Shown: piece by piece, positions 11,558 through 23,300 of the stretch | Layout of the letters: each line of letters opens with the position of its first letter | How positions within the stretch are numbered: the stretch's first letter is position 1 | NCBI GenBank assembly: GCA_028641055.1 | Contig: CM054058.1 | Location: 236,633,551-236,697,550, forward strand | DNA length: 64,000 nt | Reading direction: 5' to 3' | Origin: Alopecurus myosuroides | Lineage: Eukaryota > Streptophyta > Magnoliopsida > Poales > Poaceae | Notes under the pieces: model-generated | The model's input: only the letters and a program-made list of their open reading frames with translations | Told to the model about the DNA's origin: nothing | The model's database searches: none | Position numbers and translations under genes: made by a program

Positions 11558-12031
11558 AGATAGAGGGTTTCCGCTTTGTAATTGTACAAGTGCAGTCGTG
11601 CAGAGGCCGCGAGTAACATGTTTCTCTAACAAAGACATTGAACTTTGTAGATAGTCCTACTCAACCATTGTTAGCTTCGACTAAATCAGCCGATTAGCCT
11701 CCCTCTCTTTCCTTCCTCTCTCCTTCCGGTCACCGCCGTCCGTAAGTTCCTCCCCGGCCTCTCCCTTCCACCGGGCAGCGGCGAGCTTGATTCGGCCTTT
11801 TCGTCCTCTCCTCTCTTCCTCTCAGTTTCACTCTGTCATCGCGATCGACCTTTACCGCCGCGGTGCCTCCTCCCCCTCCTTTTCTCGCGCCGCTGTCACC
11901 AAAGCCGCAGCGATTCGCCGTTGCGCGCTCGACGCGCGCCAACGCGGTGCCGGCCCTTGACGCCGGTTTCCCCTCTGCGCTCTGGGCCTCCTGGCGGATA
12001 ACCTGGTGTCCCGTAGTCACCGGAGCTTCTC
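11558..12031 (+). promoter_or_regulatory. Promoter and 5' leader region of the acetyltransferase gene
   Basis: AT-rich to about 11690. It then switches to a pyrimidine-rich run (CTCCCTCTCTTTCCTTCC at about 11700) and a GC-rich leader up to the ATG at 12032. CT-rich leaders are common just downstream of plant transcription starts. No clear TATA box was found. The overlapping open frames (11730-12020 minus, 11863-12093 plus) are incidental. Confidence 0.45.
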
Positions 12032-15000
12032 ATGTTGGACCCAAGATCCGAAATTTACCCCTCCATAGAGTATCGCCCTATCCAGCCCTCTGACCTCGAA
12101 GTTCTTGAGAAGATTCATCTCGCTCTGTTTCCCATAAGGTAACTGCTGCAAGTGAATGCTTTTAAGCTGTTCTTGCTTACCGAATTGACGATTTTCTCAT
12201 CATTGGTCCAGTTAATCATCCCCGTTCCTTTTTTCCTATGTCTAGGTACGAGAGAGAGTTCTTCTTGAATGTTGTCAATGGCCATGGTATCATTTCCTGG
12301 GGTGCTGTGGACACCAGCAGATCGGATGAAGGCAGGGATGAGCTGATAGGCTTTGTAACCACGAGGATGATTGCAGCAAAAGATAGCGAGGTACAATATT
12401 GATCAGCTCCTGAAAATTTAACTAGTGAGCTCAGTGGAGCTAGCTAATCATTTTAATTCGCAGATTGAGGATTTATTTAGGTACAACAACTCGCACAAAG
12501 ATCTAACACTTCTTTATATCCTGACTCTGGGCGTAGTCGATAGCTACAGAAACCTCGGCATAGGTTGTTTCCTTGTCGCCTTATCTTAGCTTCGCAGTTT
12601 GTATGTGGTGTTTCAGTTGATCCTGACATGAATTCACGCTTACAGCATCTTCACTGGTTCGAGAGGTGATTAAACATGCTGCGAGTGTATCAAATTGCAG
12701 GGGTGTTTATTTACATGTCATTTCATATAACCAGCCCGCAATTAGCTTTTACAAGAAGATGCTGTTTAAGCTAGCCAGAAGGCTTCCAATGTTCTACTAC
12801 ATAAGGGGACAGCATTATGACTCATACTTGTTCGTATACTATGTCAATGGGGGTCGTACGCCTTGTTCGCCACTGTAAGTATCCATGTTTGCTTATTTTG
12901 GTGAAGCATGTTTGTTCCATATTTAGAAGTTATCCGGTATTATCTTTTAATGTAGTTATCCAGTGTTATGTTTTGATATGTTTTCTATCTGCAACGCTCA
13001 GTTTCTTGTTAGGATAATATGCAAACTTGACTGCCCCATGAAGTCTTTCATGCTTGTTTCAACCAATTGTGTGAAGCCTTGTAGTGTGCTTGTTATGTTG
13101 ACAGCTTTAGAACTGTTGATGTCTGACCTGATCCTGTCCATGCACACATACAGACCTGAACCTGTCCACATGGGGGAGCCTGTAAATGTTGTTCCTCTTC
13201 CAAGGAATTCTCTTTGTGAAGCCGAATGTATCGAGTCCCTCATGCTCATCTTACCCAAGTTCTTATACTATCATGTTCCATTTGCATCATTGCATGTATC
13301 TTAGCTTGCACAAGTTTTTAATGGGTTGCTGCAATACGAATTTGCAGTGCTACTACTCTTATGTGTGCATATGACTTGGATTCTCTATGCAGTGTACCTA
13401 GATAAAGTTGAATATCAACTAAACAGCAACACATGAACCTTATGATTATATCCTAATGTATCAGTACCTTTTTTATTTACTAATCAACTGAGGAGACAAA
13501 CCTTACGTTTTCAGCTCACACTTGCCTTGTGGACATTTGCCCCCTTATGCAAACTTTGGTGTTGCTTCTCGTGAATGCATTATTAGGTACATCCTGAAGT
13601 TCTGAGTTATTTGAAGGGCTTGAACTCTCAATAGCCTTCCATTATTGTCTTTAGGCATTTCAATTGGGTGGCATGAAACATGATCTAAGTTTTAGTCAAA
13701 CAGTATATGCAAGTAACTGTCTAGCATCATCCACTTCACTCCAACTCCCAGGGAACTTATATGTCTTATTACTGTTCAAGAATTTATTTACAGAGCGCAT
13801 GGACAGTTCCACAATGGTTGGTACCTGTTAGCTCTAAGAGGCATGAATTTGGATGCAATTGTTTCAATGTAAGGTCCTTCAAACCCTCAACGCACAACTG
13901 GAGCTTATTAGTTGAAGTAAAAAAGATTTTCTGAGTGGATGTTATTTCGTATATAATGCGTCAGTTTTAAATTTGCGTGTTTCCTGCTTCAACACCTTAA
14001 CAGGTGATCTCAACCCTGATCAGTCATTTGAGATTAACATCTGTCCTTTCTTGCTCCCCATGGTCAAAGAAACGGGAGAGCTACCATTATAAGGATTTTC
14101 CTACCCACCGTGGAAGAATGGAATTCTTCCCAATCTTACAATCATGATTCCCTGAGGTCCACAGTTCCACACTACTCCATATACATGACCGCTCAACTTC
14201 CACAAGGCCTTGTACTGCACTATCCAGATCATTCTTGATTTTTCCCCACCTTTTATGAACCCTAATCCGAAGGCCAAAACATGATCTGTGCCTTGCACAG
14301 AAGCAAGAGTTGCTTTTATTAGTGGATAAGGGAGGGTTATGCACGACATTCTTAATCGTAGACAAGGCGCGCAGCGGGAAGGCCATGAAAAACCAAAGAT
14401 ATGGGTAAGAGTGCGACCTTAGCGGCCTTGATTTAAGGGAGGGACTTATTAGCAAGCAGGTACCTTTCGGCGGATACGGTTGCAGTCCCAGGGCTTAAAT
14501 TACTACTACCTACCTGTTCACTTCAGTTTCTATTACACCTGTTGGTTATCCTATATCAGATGTGTTGATATTTCCCGAAGAATGAATTCTAGCACCAAGT
14601 ACTTGATAAAATTAAAGGATACACTAGCTGTTTTCCTTCGAAATATGAACCTATATGAGTTTTCTGTTAAACTAAGTTGTTATTCTTATGTTTCTACTCC
14701 TTCTGATCCCAAATATAGGTATTTTGATCATTGACACGGTCTTCGAAATCAATTTTGATCATCAATTTATTTTTTGAAATACATCGCTTCAAATGAAAAT
14801 AAGTATAAGTATGTACGACAGTATATTTCAGAATAGATAGTGTGAATTCGATACTCTTGATGTTTGTAATTCATTCGCGTTCAAACCTAAAACTGTTTGT
14901 CGGGGAAAGATTTTGGAATAAGCGCTTATATTTGGGATCAGAGTGTTTAATTTAAATATTTATGATAAATACGTTTTGACGTCTATGTATGGCCTGAGTA

Positions 15001-15629
15001 ATATGTGCTAGATGTGCTGAAGAAAGTTTTGTAAGTTGCTATGGGATGATCAGAGTAGAATATCTGTTTTGTGGGCATTAATACTCATGTCTCGAACGCT
15101 GCAACTTTAATGTGGGTGTTTAAAGGTAACATCCATCTACGAGTATTCAGTTTGAGAGATATAGTTTTGTAAAATTGGTTACATAAAGCAGAGCACTGGT
15201 TTTTGTGTGGTTTCCTGTAGTTTGCATGAGCTGTCTTTTATTTGGTAGCATCAATCAAATACAAACATGTTGTAATAAAATGACCTAAACGATCCATAAA
15301 CATGAAAATCTGGTTCTGATGAGTTTATTTTACTCCGTATTTAGGTTGTAGAAGTTTGCTCTTGTCGAATTATCTAAGGGTTCTAGTACCGTCATGGTGT
15401 CGAATGATGGACCTGTAATAACGGCTGGCAAATCTTGTGCAGGGAGATTGTAACATCATTTGTTGTTGACTTCAGGGGTTTCTTGAAGATGCTGGTTGCA
15501 AAGTTCTGGAGCAAAGAGGAAACGAGTATGACGAGATGGTCGCGTTGTAAGGAATCGACCACTCTGTTGTCCTCACAGAACAATAACAAAAGGGTCATCA
15601 GCGGCGACGATACGAGATGTCACGTGTAA
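12032..15629 (+). CDS. NAA60: GNAT N-acetyltransferase, NAA60/MCC1-like
   Basis: Five exons join at canonical GT-AG sites: 12032-12138, 12246-12390, 12464-12563, 12646-12874 and 15443-15629. They total 768 nt, giving 255 residues plus stop with every phase consistent. The fold is GNAT. The acetyl-CoA loop RNLGIA is at residues 113-118 after the beta strand LYILTLGVV, and the NPAISFYKK-type segment (here NQPAISFYKK) and YYIRGQHYDSYLF follow, as in NAA60. Plant NAA60 acetylates N-termini of membrane proteins from the membrane surface, and the paralogue MCC1 acts as a histone acetyltransferase affecting crossovers. Sequence alone does not separate them. The last exon holds an amphipathic segment (about residues 195-216) that could bind membrane. 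No exon is broken. The last intron is 2.6 kb and holds a MITE. The ATG is chosen because MLDPRSEIYPSIEYRPIQPSD matches the family's start; no upstream in-frame extension is needed. Confidence 0.92.
12875..15442 (+). other. Large intron 4 of the acetyltransferase gene
   Basis: A 2568-bp intron with donor GTAAGT at 12875 and acceptor TGTGCAG ending at 15442. It contains a MITE at 14697-14946. A 370-bp stretch at 14087-14455 is open on the minus strand in two frames, without recognisable domains. No extra exon that keeps the frame was found. Confidence 0.75.
14697..14946. mobile_element. MITE in intron 4
   Basis: The left end CTCCTTCTGATCCCAAATATAGG is mirrored by GCTTATATTTGGGATCAGAGTG at the right end. 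A further internal inverted repeat (AAATCAATTTTGATCATCAA) helps it fold. About 250 bp, non-coding, of the Stowaway/Mariner style. Confidence 0.65.
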
Positions 15630-16649
15630 ACTCAACAAGGTGCAAAGGACGGTGTTGCTAGTGTTTTCTCTTTGCTTTTCATCGAAACAACAGCTTGATA
15701 GAAAACCGTCGGTCGCAATGTTTTGCTGTACCCTTTCTGATACGATGACAAACCAGGTATATATAATTTTCTCGGATAGTCATAGCCATGTGCATTATTG
15801 TTGTTGTAAAGAGAGGACAATAAAAGGAGAAATAAATGTCAGACTTTACTGTTGAGAGGACAATAAAAGGTTCAGTATAGGAGTATGATCTATTCCAGCA
15901 TGGGGCCTGTTTATATAGACATGAAGGTGGTGAAATGGAGGTAGGCTGAATGAGGCAGGGATGAAACTGAAAAGAGACATCAAATGTGTAATTGAAGGCG
16001 ATGTAGTATCTGTCTGGCAGTAGTAACTTTGGCATTAAACAAGGTGCGATTTCTACCTCTGCGGCAAAATTGACTCCACGATTTTGTCAATCTTCACTGC
16101 TACTGGGGTGCCAGCCAGTAAATACTGCGGTCAACGAGCGACTACTCTGTCAGTGTCGTATTTTTACAGAAAAAAAAAATAGTCCAAGAACAGAGGTCGG
16201 TTGGTGATCAACAAACGTGGCGACCGGCTTGAGTCCAATCTCCAAAGTCCAAACCGAACCCAAAACCACGTCCAAACAGACCAACGTGCGCAGTCCCGCA
16301 CGAACCAAAACAAAGCCTCCTCCCCCCGGACGCGACGGAGTGGATAAAGCGAAACCCCTCCACGCGCGGCGCGGCCACCACGCGGAAACCAAGCCCAAAA
16401 CCCCCCACCGGTTTCTGGCGATTCCTTCGTCACGTCACGCCACGCCATCCAGCCATTCGCGCTCGCCGCCACGGCACGCCGTGACGGCAAACGCCCCACC
16501 GCCCCCGCGGAAGAAGCGCCATTACCGCCGTGTAGATCGTCTCGATCCCACTCTTTCCGCCGCACTTTCGCCTACCCGACGACCGACGTCGCCTTCGATT
16601 TTTCAAAAAACTTCGAATCGCAGAGCCAAAAACATCGCGGCCGGCGGCG
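15630..16649 (+). other. 3' UTR of the acetyltransferase gene and upstream region of the F-box gene
   Basis: AATAAA hexamers at 15819-15824 and 15831-15836 are candidate poly-A signals. The motif GAGAGGACAATAAAAGG is repeated at 15811 and 15854. From about 16200 the sequence becomes GC-rich, leading into the F-box gene. Long open frames on both strands here (such as 16217-17461 plus) are by-products of GC content. Confidence 0.55.
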
Positions 16650-18282
16650 TTGCAGGGCGCCATGCGTACCAAGCACCTGATACCCAACCACGCAGCGGGT
16701 CTCACCTACGCCAACGCCTACGCCAACGCCTACGCCACCCGCGAGGATTACTACGGCGATGGCGGCGCCGGCGCCGCCGTCGACCCGTTCGACGGGTTCC
16801 CGGACGCGGTGCTCGGGTTGATCGTCTCGAAGCTGCCCTTCAGGTCCGCCGTAGCCGCGTCCGCCGTCTCGCGCCGCTGGCGCGCCGCGCTGGCCGCGGC
16901 GCCGGCGCTGGACCTCGACTTCGCCGCGGCCTTCCCCGCCGCGCCTCGCCGCAGGACGGCGTTCGCGGCCGCCGCCACCGCCGCGATCGCGGGCTCGCAC
17001 CACCCGCTCCGCCGCCTCCGCCTCGCGCTCGACGGCTTCTTCGACCAGGTCTTCGCCGCTTCCGCGGCCGGCCACGTCGCCTCCTGGCTCGCCGCCGCCG
17101 CGGCCCGCGGCGTCCAGCGGTTAGAGCTCCACCTCCCTCGCTCCCGCCTCGCCGTGCTCCCTCCCTCCCTCCTCGCCTGCACCGACCTCACGTCCCTCGT
17201 CCTTCGCCTCGACCACTACGCCCTCCCCCTCCCTTCTCTCGGCCATCTCACCCGCCTCTCCCGCCTCCACCTCGCCTCCGTCCCGCTCGCTGGCCGCGAC
17301 GACTTCTTCCAGGACCTCTTCTCCCACTGCACGCAGCTCAGCTGCCTGATCCTCGAGCAATGCCACATCGGCGCGCTCCGACTCGCCGGCGCGCCGCGGC
17401 TTTGCTCGCTCGACATCGCCAACTGCACCTGGACGGAGCAGTCGTCCATCGCCATTGCTGAGACACCGGCGTTGCGCACCCTCCGCTACTCAGGTGCAGC
17501 GGCGACCAGGCACATCGTCAGTGACGCCGATTCTCTGGACGAAGTCGTTCTGGCCATCGAGAAGCCACAAGTTAAGCTCCAGGAGCCTAATCTCAGAGAA
17601 CTTATTGCCTTTGTTGGAAACGTACGAAGCCTGGTGCTTTCGCCTTGGTGCATTGAGGTAGTAGTATATCACTTCTTCATCTTGTCAAGACATATTTGTT
17701 TCAGGGATCTAATTAATTATTGCACTGTGAATAACTTGAAGCAATTTGCACGCCCTGAGGAGTGGTCGAAGGTGCGGCTACATAAGGTGAGACGGCTGGC
17801 TTGCATAATAGAGAGGAGGGAAGAAGGTGCTTTATCCATTGCCCCATTGCTGACGAGTAGCCCCAACGTGCAAGAACTTTCTGTCTCAGTCGTGGTGAGA
17901 TATGCGTCCTTGAGTTTTTTTCCACTACTCTGGTAAATCTGCTGCAACAAAATAATGGTTATGTCAATAATGTGACTCCCTGTTGTCTCAGCCATCACAG
18001 TCCAAGCGGAGACGGTGCGGCGACGACCAAGTTCAGTACGATGTTATAGGTGGTAGAGGAGTGGCTGTGAGGAATCTCAGGGCAATTAGGATGGAGTACA
18101 TCGATGAGAGCAAGAGTGGATTGGAGCTGGTTAAGCTTCTGCTCAAGAATGCGCACGTGTTGGAGACCATGACAATTGTGCCTTCCATGGATGGCCTTGA
18201 GCAGGCAAAGTTCAGGCGCAGGGTGTTGAAGTTCAGGAAAGCTTCCAGGAATGCCAGCATCCAGTTTTGTGTCAGTGCTTGA
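16650..18282 (+). CDS. F-box/LRR/FBD protein
   Basis: Three exons: 16650-17657, 17742-17894 and 17992-18282, 1452 nt, giving 483 residues. An F-box lies at about residues 44-85 (DGFPDAVLGLIVSKLPF, then the SRRWR motif). Leucine-rich segments follow (LRRLRLALD, VQRLELHL, LTSLVLRL, LSRLHLASV, LSCLILEQC, LCSLDIANC). The C-terminus is an FBD-type domain (LKNAHVLETMTIV followed by KFRRRVLKF). Proteins of this class bind SKP1 in SCF ubiquitin ligases and present substrates through the LRR; the substrate here is unknown. The first exon is very GC-rich and the later exons are not, a usual gradient in grass genes. The 84-nt first intron is a multiple of three and has no stop codon, so retaining it would add 28 residues without a frameshift. 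An alternative start lies at 16662. Confidence 0.88.
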
Positions 18283-19981
18283 TGATTCCACTATGTGTTA
18301 ATCGGTTGTCTGATAATGCAGTCCTTGAAGGAAGAAGTGGCTTTGCCTGTCATCAGTGAGGCTCTTCCAGTGCTGTTCTGGCCTTCTGGGTTCTAACTTA
18401 ATATGGAGCTGCCAATTGTCATTTAGTTCATCACCGAGCTACATTTAGCTTGATGGCCTATTAAGTTCTAACAATTTCTGATTCTGTAGTGAACCAAACG
18501 AACTTTCTCATTAGGAGAAACTTCATCTCTGTAGGACACACATCCCAAGTTGTTAGGCTAAATTGCCTGAAAGTTAAATTCGAAGAAGCGTATACTGCTA
18601 TTGGCCAGTTATACAAACTCTGTTGATCTGTTTGGCTATGTTTGACCTAGATGAGCATATGTAATCCAATAAAACTGTTTAGTAGATAGCTCTGAGAAGA
18701 GGGTGTATACCAAATATGTCCATACCACCTGCAACCAGCAGCATGATCGATTCCAACATGGGGACCTTGTTAACCCAGTCGTTTCGCAAAGTTCATTTTT
18801 ATTCATATGTAATACACTGACTACGCCAATTCTGTTGTATGCAGAGATGGATGCTTGTGATATCTGTCTAACTACTATCGAATTCATTTCCTACATACTT
18901 TTACCTTTGCATGTTATAGTACGAGATGTCTGGTCAGTTTTCATGAAAAGGCATGTGAACCAATTTGCATCACTGATATCTCTGCAGATTCATAACTCTT
19001 CCTTACCTACACTCTGTCCTCAGCCGTCTGTAGTTTTGAACCAGTGGCAACAGCACAGTTCCTGCTAAAGAGATTGTTTCATATGAGAAAGAAAAAGAGA
19101 AGAGTAGCAGCAAGTAGTAACCGGGTATAACGGAGGTCGATCTTGGTAAGTGGTACTATGTTTCTTGGCTTTTTTTTAACACTGTTTCTTGACTCTGGGT
19201 GTTAAGTTATATTTTAGATTTAACCTATCAACTCTAGTCCTGGTTGCAGCCTTGCAGGCCAGAATGAGCAACATTACTGATCTTTTGTCTGTAGCAGACC
19301 GAAAGCTACATCACGAAAACCTTGATGTGGCAAAATAAGTCTGATGAATCTTTACGATGCACATTCTGCTCCTGCAAAGCAACTTGTAGAAACATCCATT
19401 ATCAAATTCTTACCCGTTGTCCCTTGAAAGAAAAAAATTGTCCGAATGTATAGTATGGTAGGCTATATATATCTTCGATGCAGAGGTCGAGCAAAAGAAG
19501 CTTCTGTTTTCTACAATGAAAAAAGGACGGTAGTCCTGAATTCTTAACAACTGAAACTGTATACATGGCTACTTGGATCACATGCTTGTCATCTTTCAAT
19601 CACTAGAAGTAGCTCGCTATTCCAGATTCGGTAAAACACCCCCGTTTCAGCCTCAAATATGGGCAATCCAAGCGGGCCCTAATCCGAGTTCATCGGCTAA
19701 TGGATTTGTGTTTTGGTCAAAACAGACAGAAGTACTGTATACGACATCATCAAGAAATGCTGTATGTCTTAAGTTGAAGCGTACCATGAAATTCAGTTAC
19801 CAGAAGAAACACAAACGGACAGATAACCGGCCGACCTCCACTTCCTGGACCTGACAATTTGATACTCAATATATCTATCACGCTCTCTTGTTTCAAAAAA
19901 AAATCTATCACGCTCTTCTTTGTTATAGGCTCTTCCGTCGACTCTTTGATTTGCAACTTTGCGTCTTATTTTAAGTCAGTA
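18283..19981. other. 3' flank of the F-box gene and intergenic DNA
   Basis: The first few hundred bases are probably 3' UTR. The longest open frame (18703-19068 plus, 121 codons) has no motif that I recognise and no supporting splice or homology signal. Nothing else can be named. Confidence 0.4.
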
Positions 19982-20022
19982 CTCCCTCGGTCTCAAATTA
20001 ATCGTCGTAGATTTGTCAAAAT

Positions 20023-20320
20023 TGTTAGCTGAATAATCTTGTCAGTAGCCGTTAGTAGCCTAGGATTCTTTCAGTTAGTCTGTTAGGTGTGCATTCGCGA
20101 GCTGAGCGCATGCATGCGAGTTAGTAGGGCTTAGACGCGGTCTTAGCGTTCGTGGGATGGCACGAACCTGTAAGCTAGATTCAGCGCTAAGATAGGATCA
20201 TCATCCAGTATAAATAAACGCAGTGAAAAACCCCGAAAAGTTGCAGGTTTTACGCAACGCAAACAAAGTATCTCGTTCTCTGTCAGTTCACGTTCGAGTT
20301 TCAGAGAGCAGATTCTAACA
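20023..20320 (+). repeat. 5' LTR of copia element
   Basis: 298 bp, TG to CA, with a TATA box (TATAAATA) at 20209-20216. It is identical by eye to 24801-25098. Confidence 0.93.
20209..20216 (+). promoter_or_regulatory. TATA box in copia 5' LTR
   Basis: TATAAATA lies about 110 bases before the LTR end. The copy in the 3' LTR is at 24987-24994. Confidence 0.65.
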
Positions 20321-20322
20321 CT

Positions 20323-20336
20323 TGGTATCAAGAGCC
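20323..20336 (+). other. Primer-binding site (initiator-Met tRNA type)
   Basis: TGGTATCAAGAGCC begins two bases after the 5' LTR. The usual plant form is TGGTATCAGAGC; this one has an extra A in the middle. Confidence 0.75.
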
Positions 20337-20354
20337 TCTACGATCCACGATTCG

Positions 20355-23300
20355 ATGGCGAACACGACGCCACGAGGAGGAGGCGATGCGGCTGCGGACG
20401 CGGACGCAGCGGCGGCGGCGGCAAGGGCGGCCGCAACGGCGGCCGCAAACGCAAGCGCGACGACACGACCGACGTCGCCACCTGCAACGAGCCGCAGCAG
20501 GAGCCGCGGGAGGAGCGTCGTACGGAGGGGCGGCGAAGTCGTCGTCCACGAGCGCGTGGTGCAGGAGCGCACCAACTTCGGCAGCGGCATCGTGTACCCA
20601 ACGCTGACGGCGTCCAACTACATCGAGTGGGCGCTCGTCATGAAGATCAATCTGCGAGCTCAGGGACTCTGGGAGGCCGTGTCCGGCGCGGGCGAGCCGG
20701 GCGATCGTGAGGACATGGCCGCGCTCTCGGCCCTAATTCGCGCGGTTCCACCGGAGATGGTGCCGGTCCTCGCTGTCAAGGACACCGCGGCGGAGGCCTG
20801 GGAAGCGATCAAGATGCTGCGCGTCGGGAGCAATCGCGTGCGGGAGGCGACGGCGCAGCGCCTCAGGAAGGAGTTCGAGCAGATCTCCTTCAAGGACGGC
20901 GAGTCCCTCGACTCGTTCGGCATGCGGATCACCGGCATCGTGAACAATCTGCGCACTCTGGGCGACACCGTCGACGAGCTCAAGGTTGTGCAGAAATTCT
21001 TGCGGGAGGTGCCGGCCCAGTACGCACAGATTGCGTGCTCAATCGAGACGCTGCTCGACTTGGACGGAATGTCCGTCGAGGAGTTGATCGGTAGACTGCG
21101 ATCCGCCGCAGAGCGCTGCTCGATCGGCGTCACGGAGAACACCAGCGGCCGCGTCCTCCTCACTGAGCAGGAGTGGATCGCGCGAGGAAAACAACGCGAT
21201 CAAGGTCAGGGATCGTCAGGCGGCGGCGGATCCAAGGCCAAAGGGAAGGGGAAGAACTCCGGGAGCGGACGCGACGGCGGCAAGCGCAGCAGCGGTGATC
21301 GGGACATGTCAAAGGTGAAGTGCTATAATTGCAACAAATTCGCGAATCATTTCTCCAGGGATTGCACCGAGCCCCGCCGTGAGAGGAAGGAACACGCGAA
21401 TCTGACGCGTGAAGAGGAGGAGCCGAAGGAGACAGCGCTCTACCTCGCCAGCGTCTGCGCACTCACCGTCACGGAGGGCTCCGTTGAGCACGTACTGCTC
21501 AACGAGGAGCGCTCGCAGGCTCGCGTCGCTGCGGAGGGAACGGACTGCGACACCTCGTGGTTCTTGGACACGGGAGCAAGCAACCACATGTCCGGGCGCC
21601 GCGAAATCTTCTCCGACCTGGACACCGGCGTGCGCGGCTCGGTGAAGCTCGGAGACGGCTCGGCAGTACAGATCGAGGGCAGGGGCACAATCCTGTTCCA
21701 GGGACGCACCGCGGAACACCTCGTGCTGCAGGAGGTGTACTTCGTCCCGAGGCTCCGCTCCAACATTATCAGCCTCGGGCAGCTCGATGAGATCGACTAC
21801 GACACGAGAATTCACCGCGGCACGATGCAGCTGCGAGACCCTGACGGACGCCTGATCGCGCGGGTGCCGCGCACGCAAGGGCGTCTCTACATCTTGCATC
21901 TGAACCTTGCGCAGCCGGTGTGCCTCGCGGTTCACGGCGACGAGGACGCGTGGCGGTGGCACGCGCGCTACGGCCACATCGGCTTCCAAGGGCTGCGCAG
22001 CCTGGCAAGGGAGAACATGGTGCGTGGCTTGCCCACAATCGACGAGGAGAACCGCGTCTGCGAAGCTTGCCTTGCGGGCAAGCACCGGCGGACGCCGTTC
22101 CCCCAGCAGGCAGTGAACCGCGCACAGGAGGTGCTCGAACTGGTTCATGCCGACCTATGCGGCCCTATTTCCCCTCCCACGCCGGGGGGGAAGCGCTATT
22201 TCCTTCTAATGGTCGACGACAAGAGCCGTTTTATGTGGCTACGCCTGCTGTCGACCAAGGACGAAGCCCAAGACGCGCTGAAGAAATTCCAAGCACGAGC
22301 CGAGCTGGAGTCGGGGCGTCGCCTGAAGGCGCTGCGCACTGATCGGGGCGGAGAGTTCAACTCCACCAGCCTCGGGGATTTCTTCGCCGATCGAGGAGTG
22401 AAGAGGCAGTTGACGGCGCCGTACTCGCCTCAACAGAACGGAGTCGTCGAGAGGAGGAACCAAACCATCGTAGGGATGGCACGGAGCCTTCTGAAGGGAA
22501 AAGGAGTCCCGGCGCACTTCTGGGGCGAGGCCGTCACCACGGCGGTGTACCTGCTCAACAGAGCCACCACGAAGAGCGTGGCCAAGATGACGCCGTACGA
22601 AGCTTGGTGCGGGAGGAAGCCCGCGGTGCATCACCTGCGGGTCTTTGGATGCATAGCTCACGTGAAGATTACTCGACCCGGGGCGAAGAAGCTCGATGAT
22701 CGCAGCCAACGGATGGTGCTGCTCGGGTATGAGCCAGACTCAGCGGGATACCGCGTGTTCCACCCACCCAGCGGCCGCGTCCTGGTCTCAAGGGACGTGG
22801 TGTTCGAGGAAGATGCAGCCTGGGAGTGGAGCTCGAGCGCCATCGACGACAAAGACGCGAGCCCCCAATCGTTCACCGTCGAGCAGATGGTGTGGACGGA
22901 GGTCTGCACTTCGCACGCCACGGAGAAGACAAGGGCAAGCTCGAGCACGGACGCCTCTGCACACCCTGCTTCACCCTGTGCTGCCTCACCTGGAGCTGCT
23001 AGTGATGAGAGTCACGGCGAGTCTGCCTCGCGGAACTCTGGCGCAGAAGACACTGCCACGGCAGAAGAAAGCGTTGAAAATGCTGCCGCGGCAGCACCAG
23101 GCCATCACATGCGCACCAGGGCAAAAGACGGCATTGTGAAGCCAAATTCTCAGCTCTCCGACTATGTGTTGGGGCATGAGGACGAAGACGACGAAGATGT
23201 CTGTATGCTGGTTGCAGAAGAGCCCATGTCATTCATGGAGGCGAAAGGAGAGCGAGGATGGCAGACTGCCATGGACGAGGAGATGCATAGCATCATCGGC

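Noticed and set aside
12875..15442. Extra exons in the large intron of the acetyltransferase gene
   Set aside because: The flanking exons join in phase to give a complete family-length protein. Candidate acceptor sites inside the intron open short frames that do not fit.
16217..17461. A 414-codon plus-strand frame over the F-box exon
   Set aside because: It overlaps the F-box reading frame in another phase, is dominated by Arg and Pro, and arises from GC-rich codon structure.
18703..19068. A 121-codon frame downstream of the F-box gene
   Set aside because: It shows no recognisable domain, composition shift or splice context.
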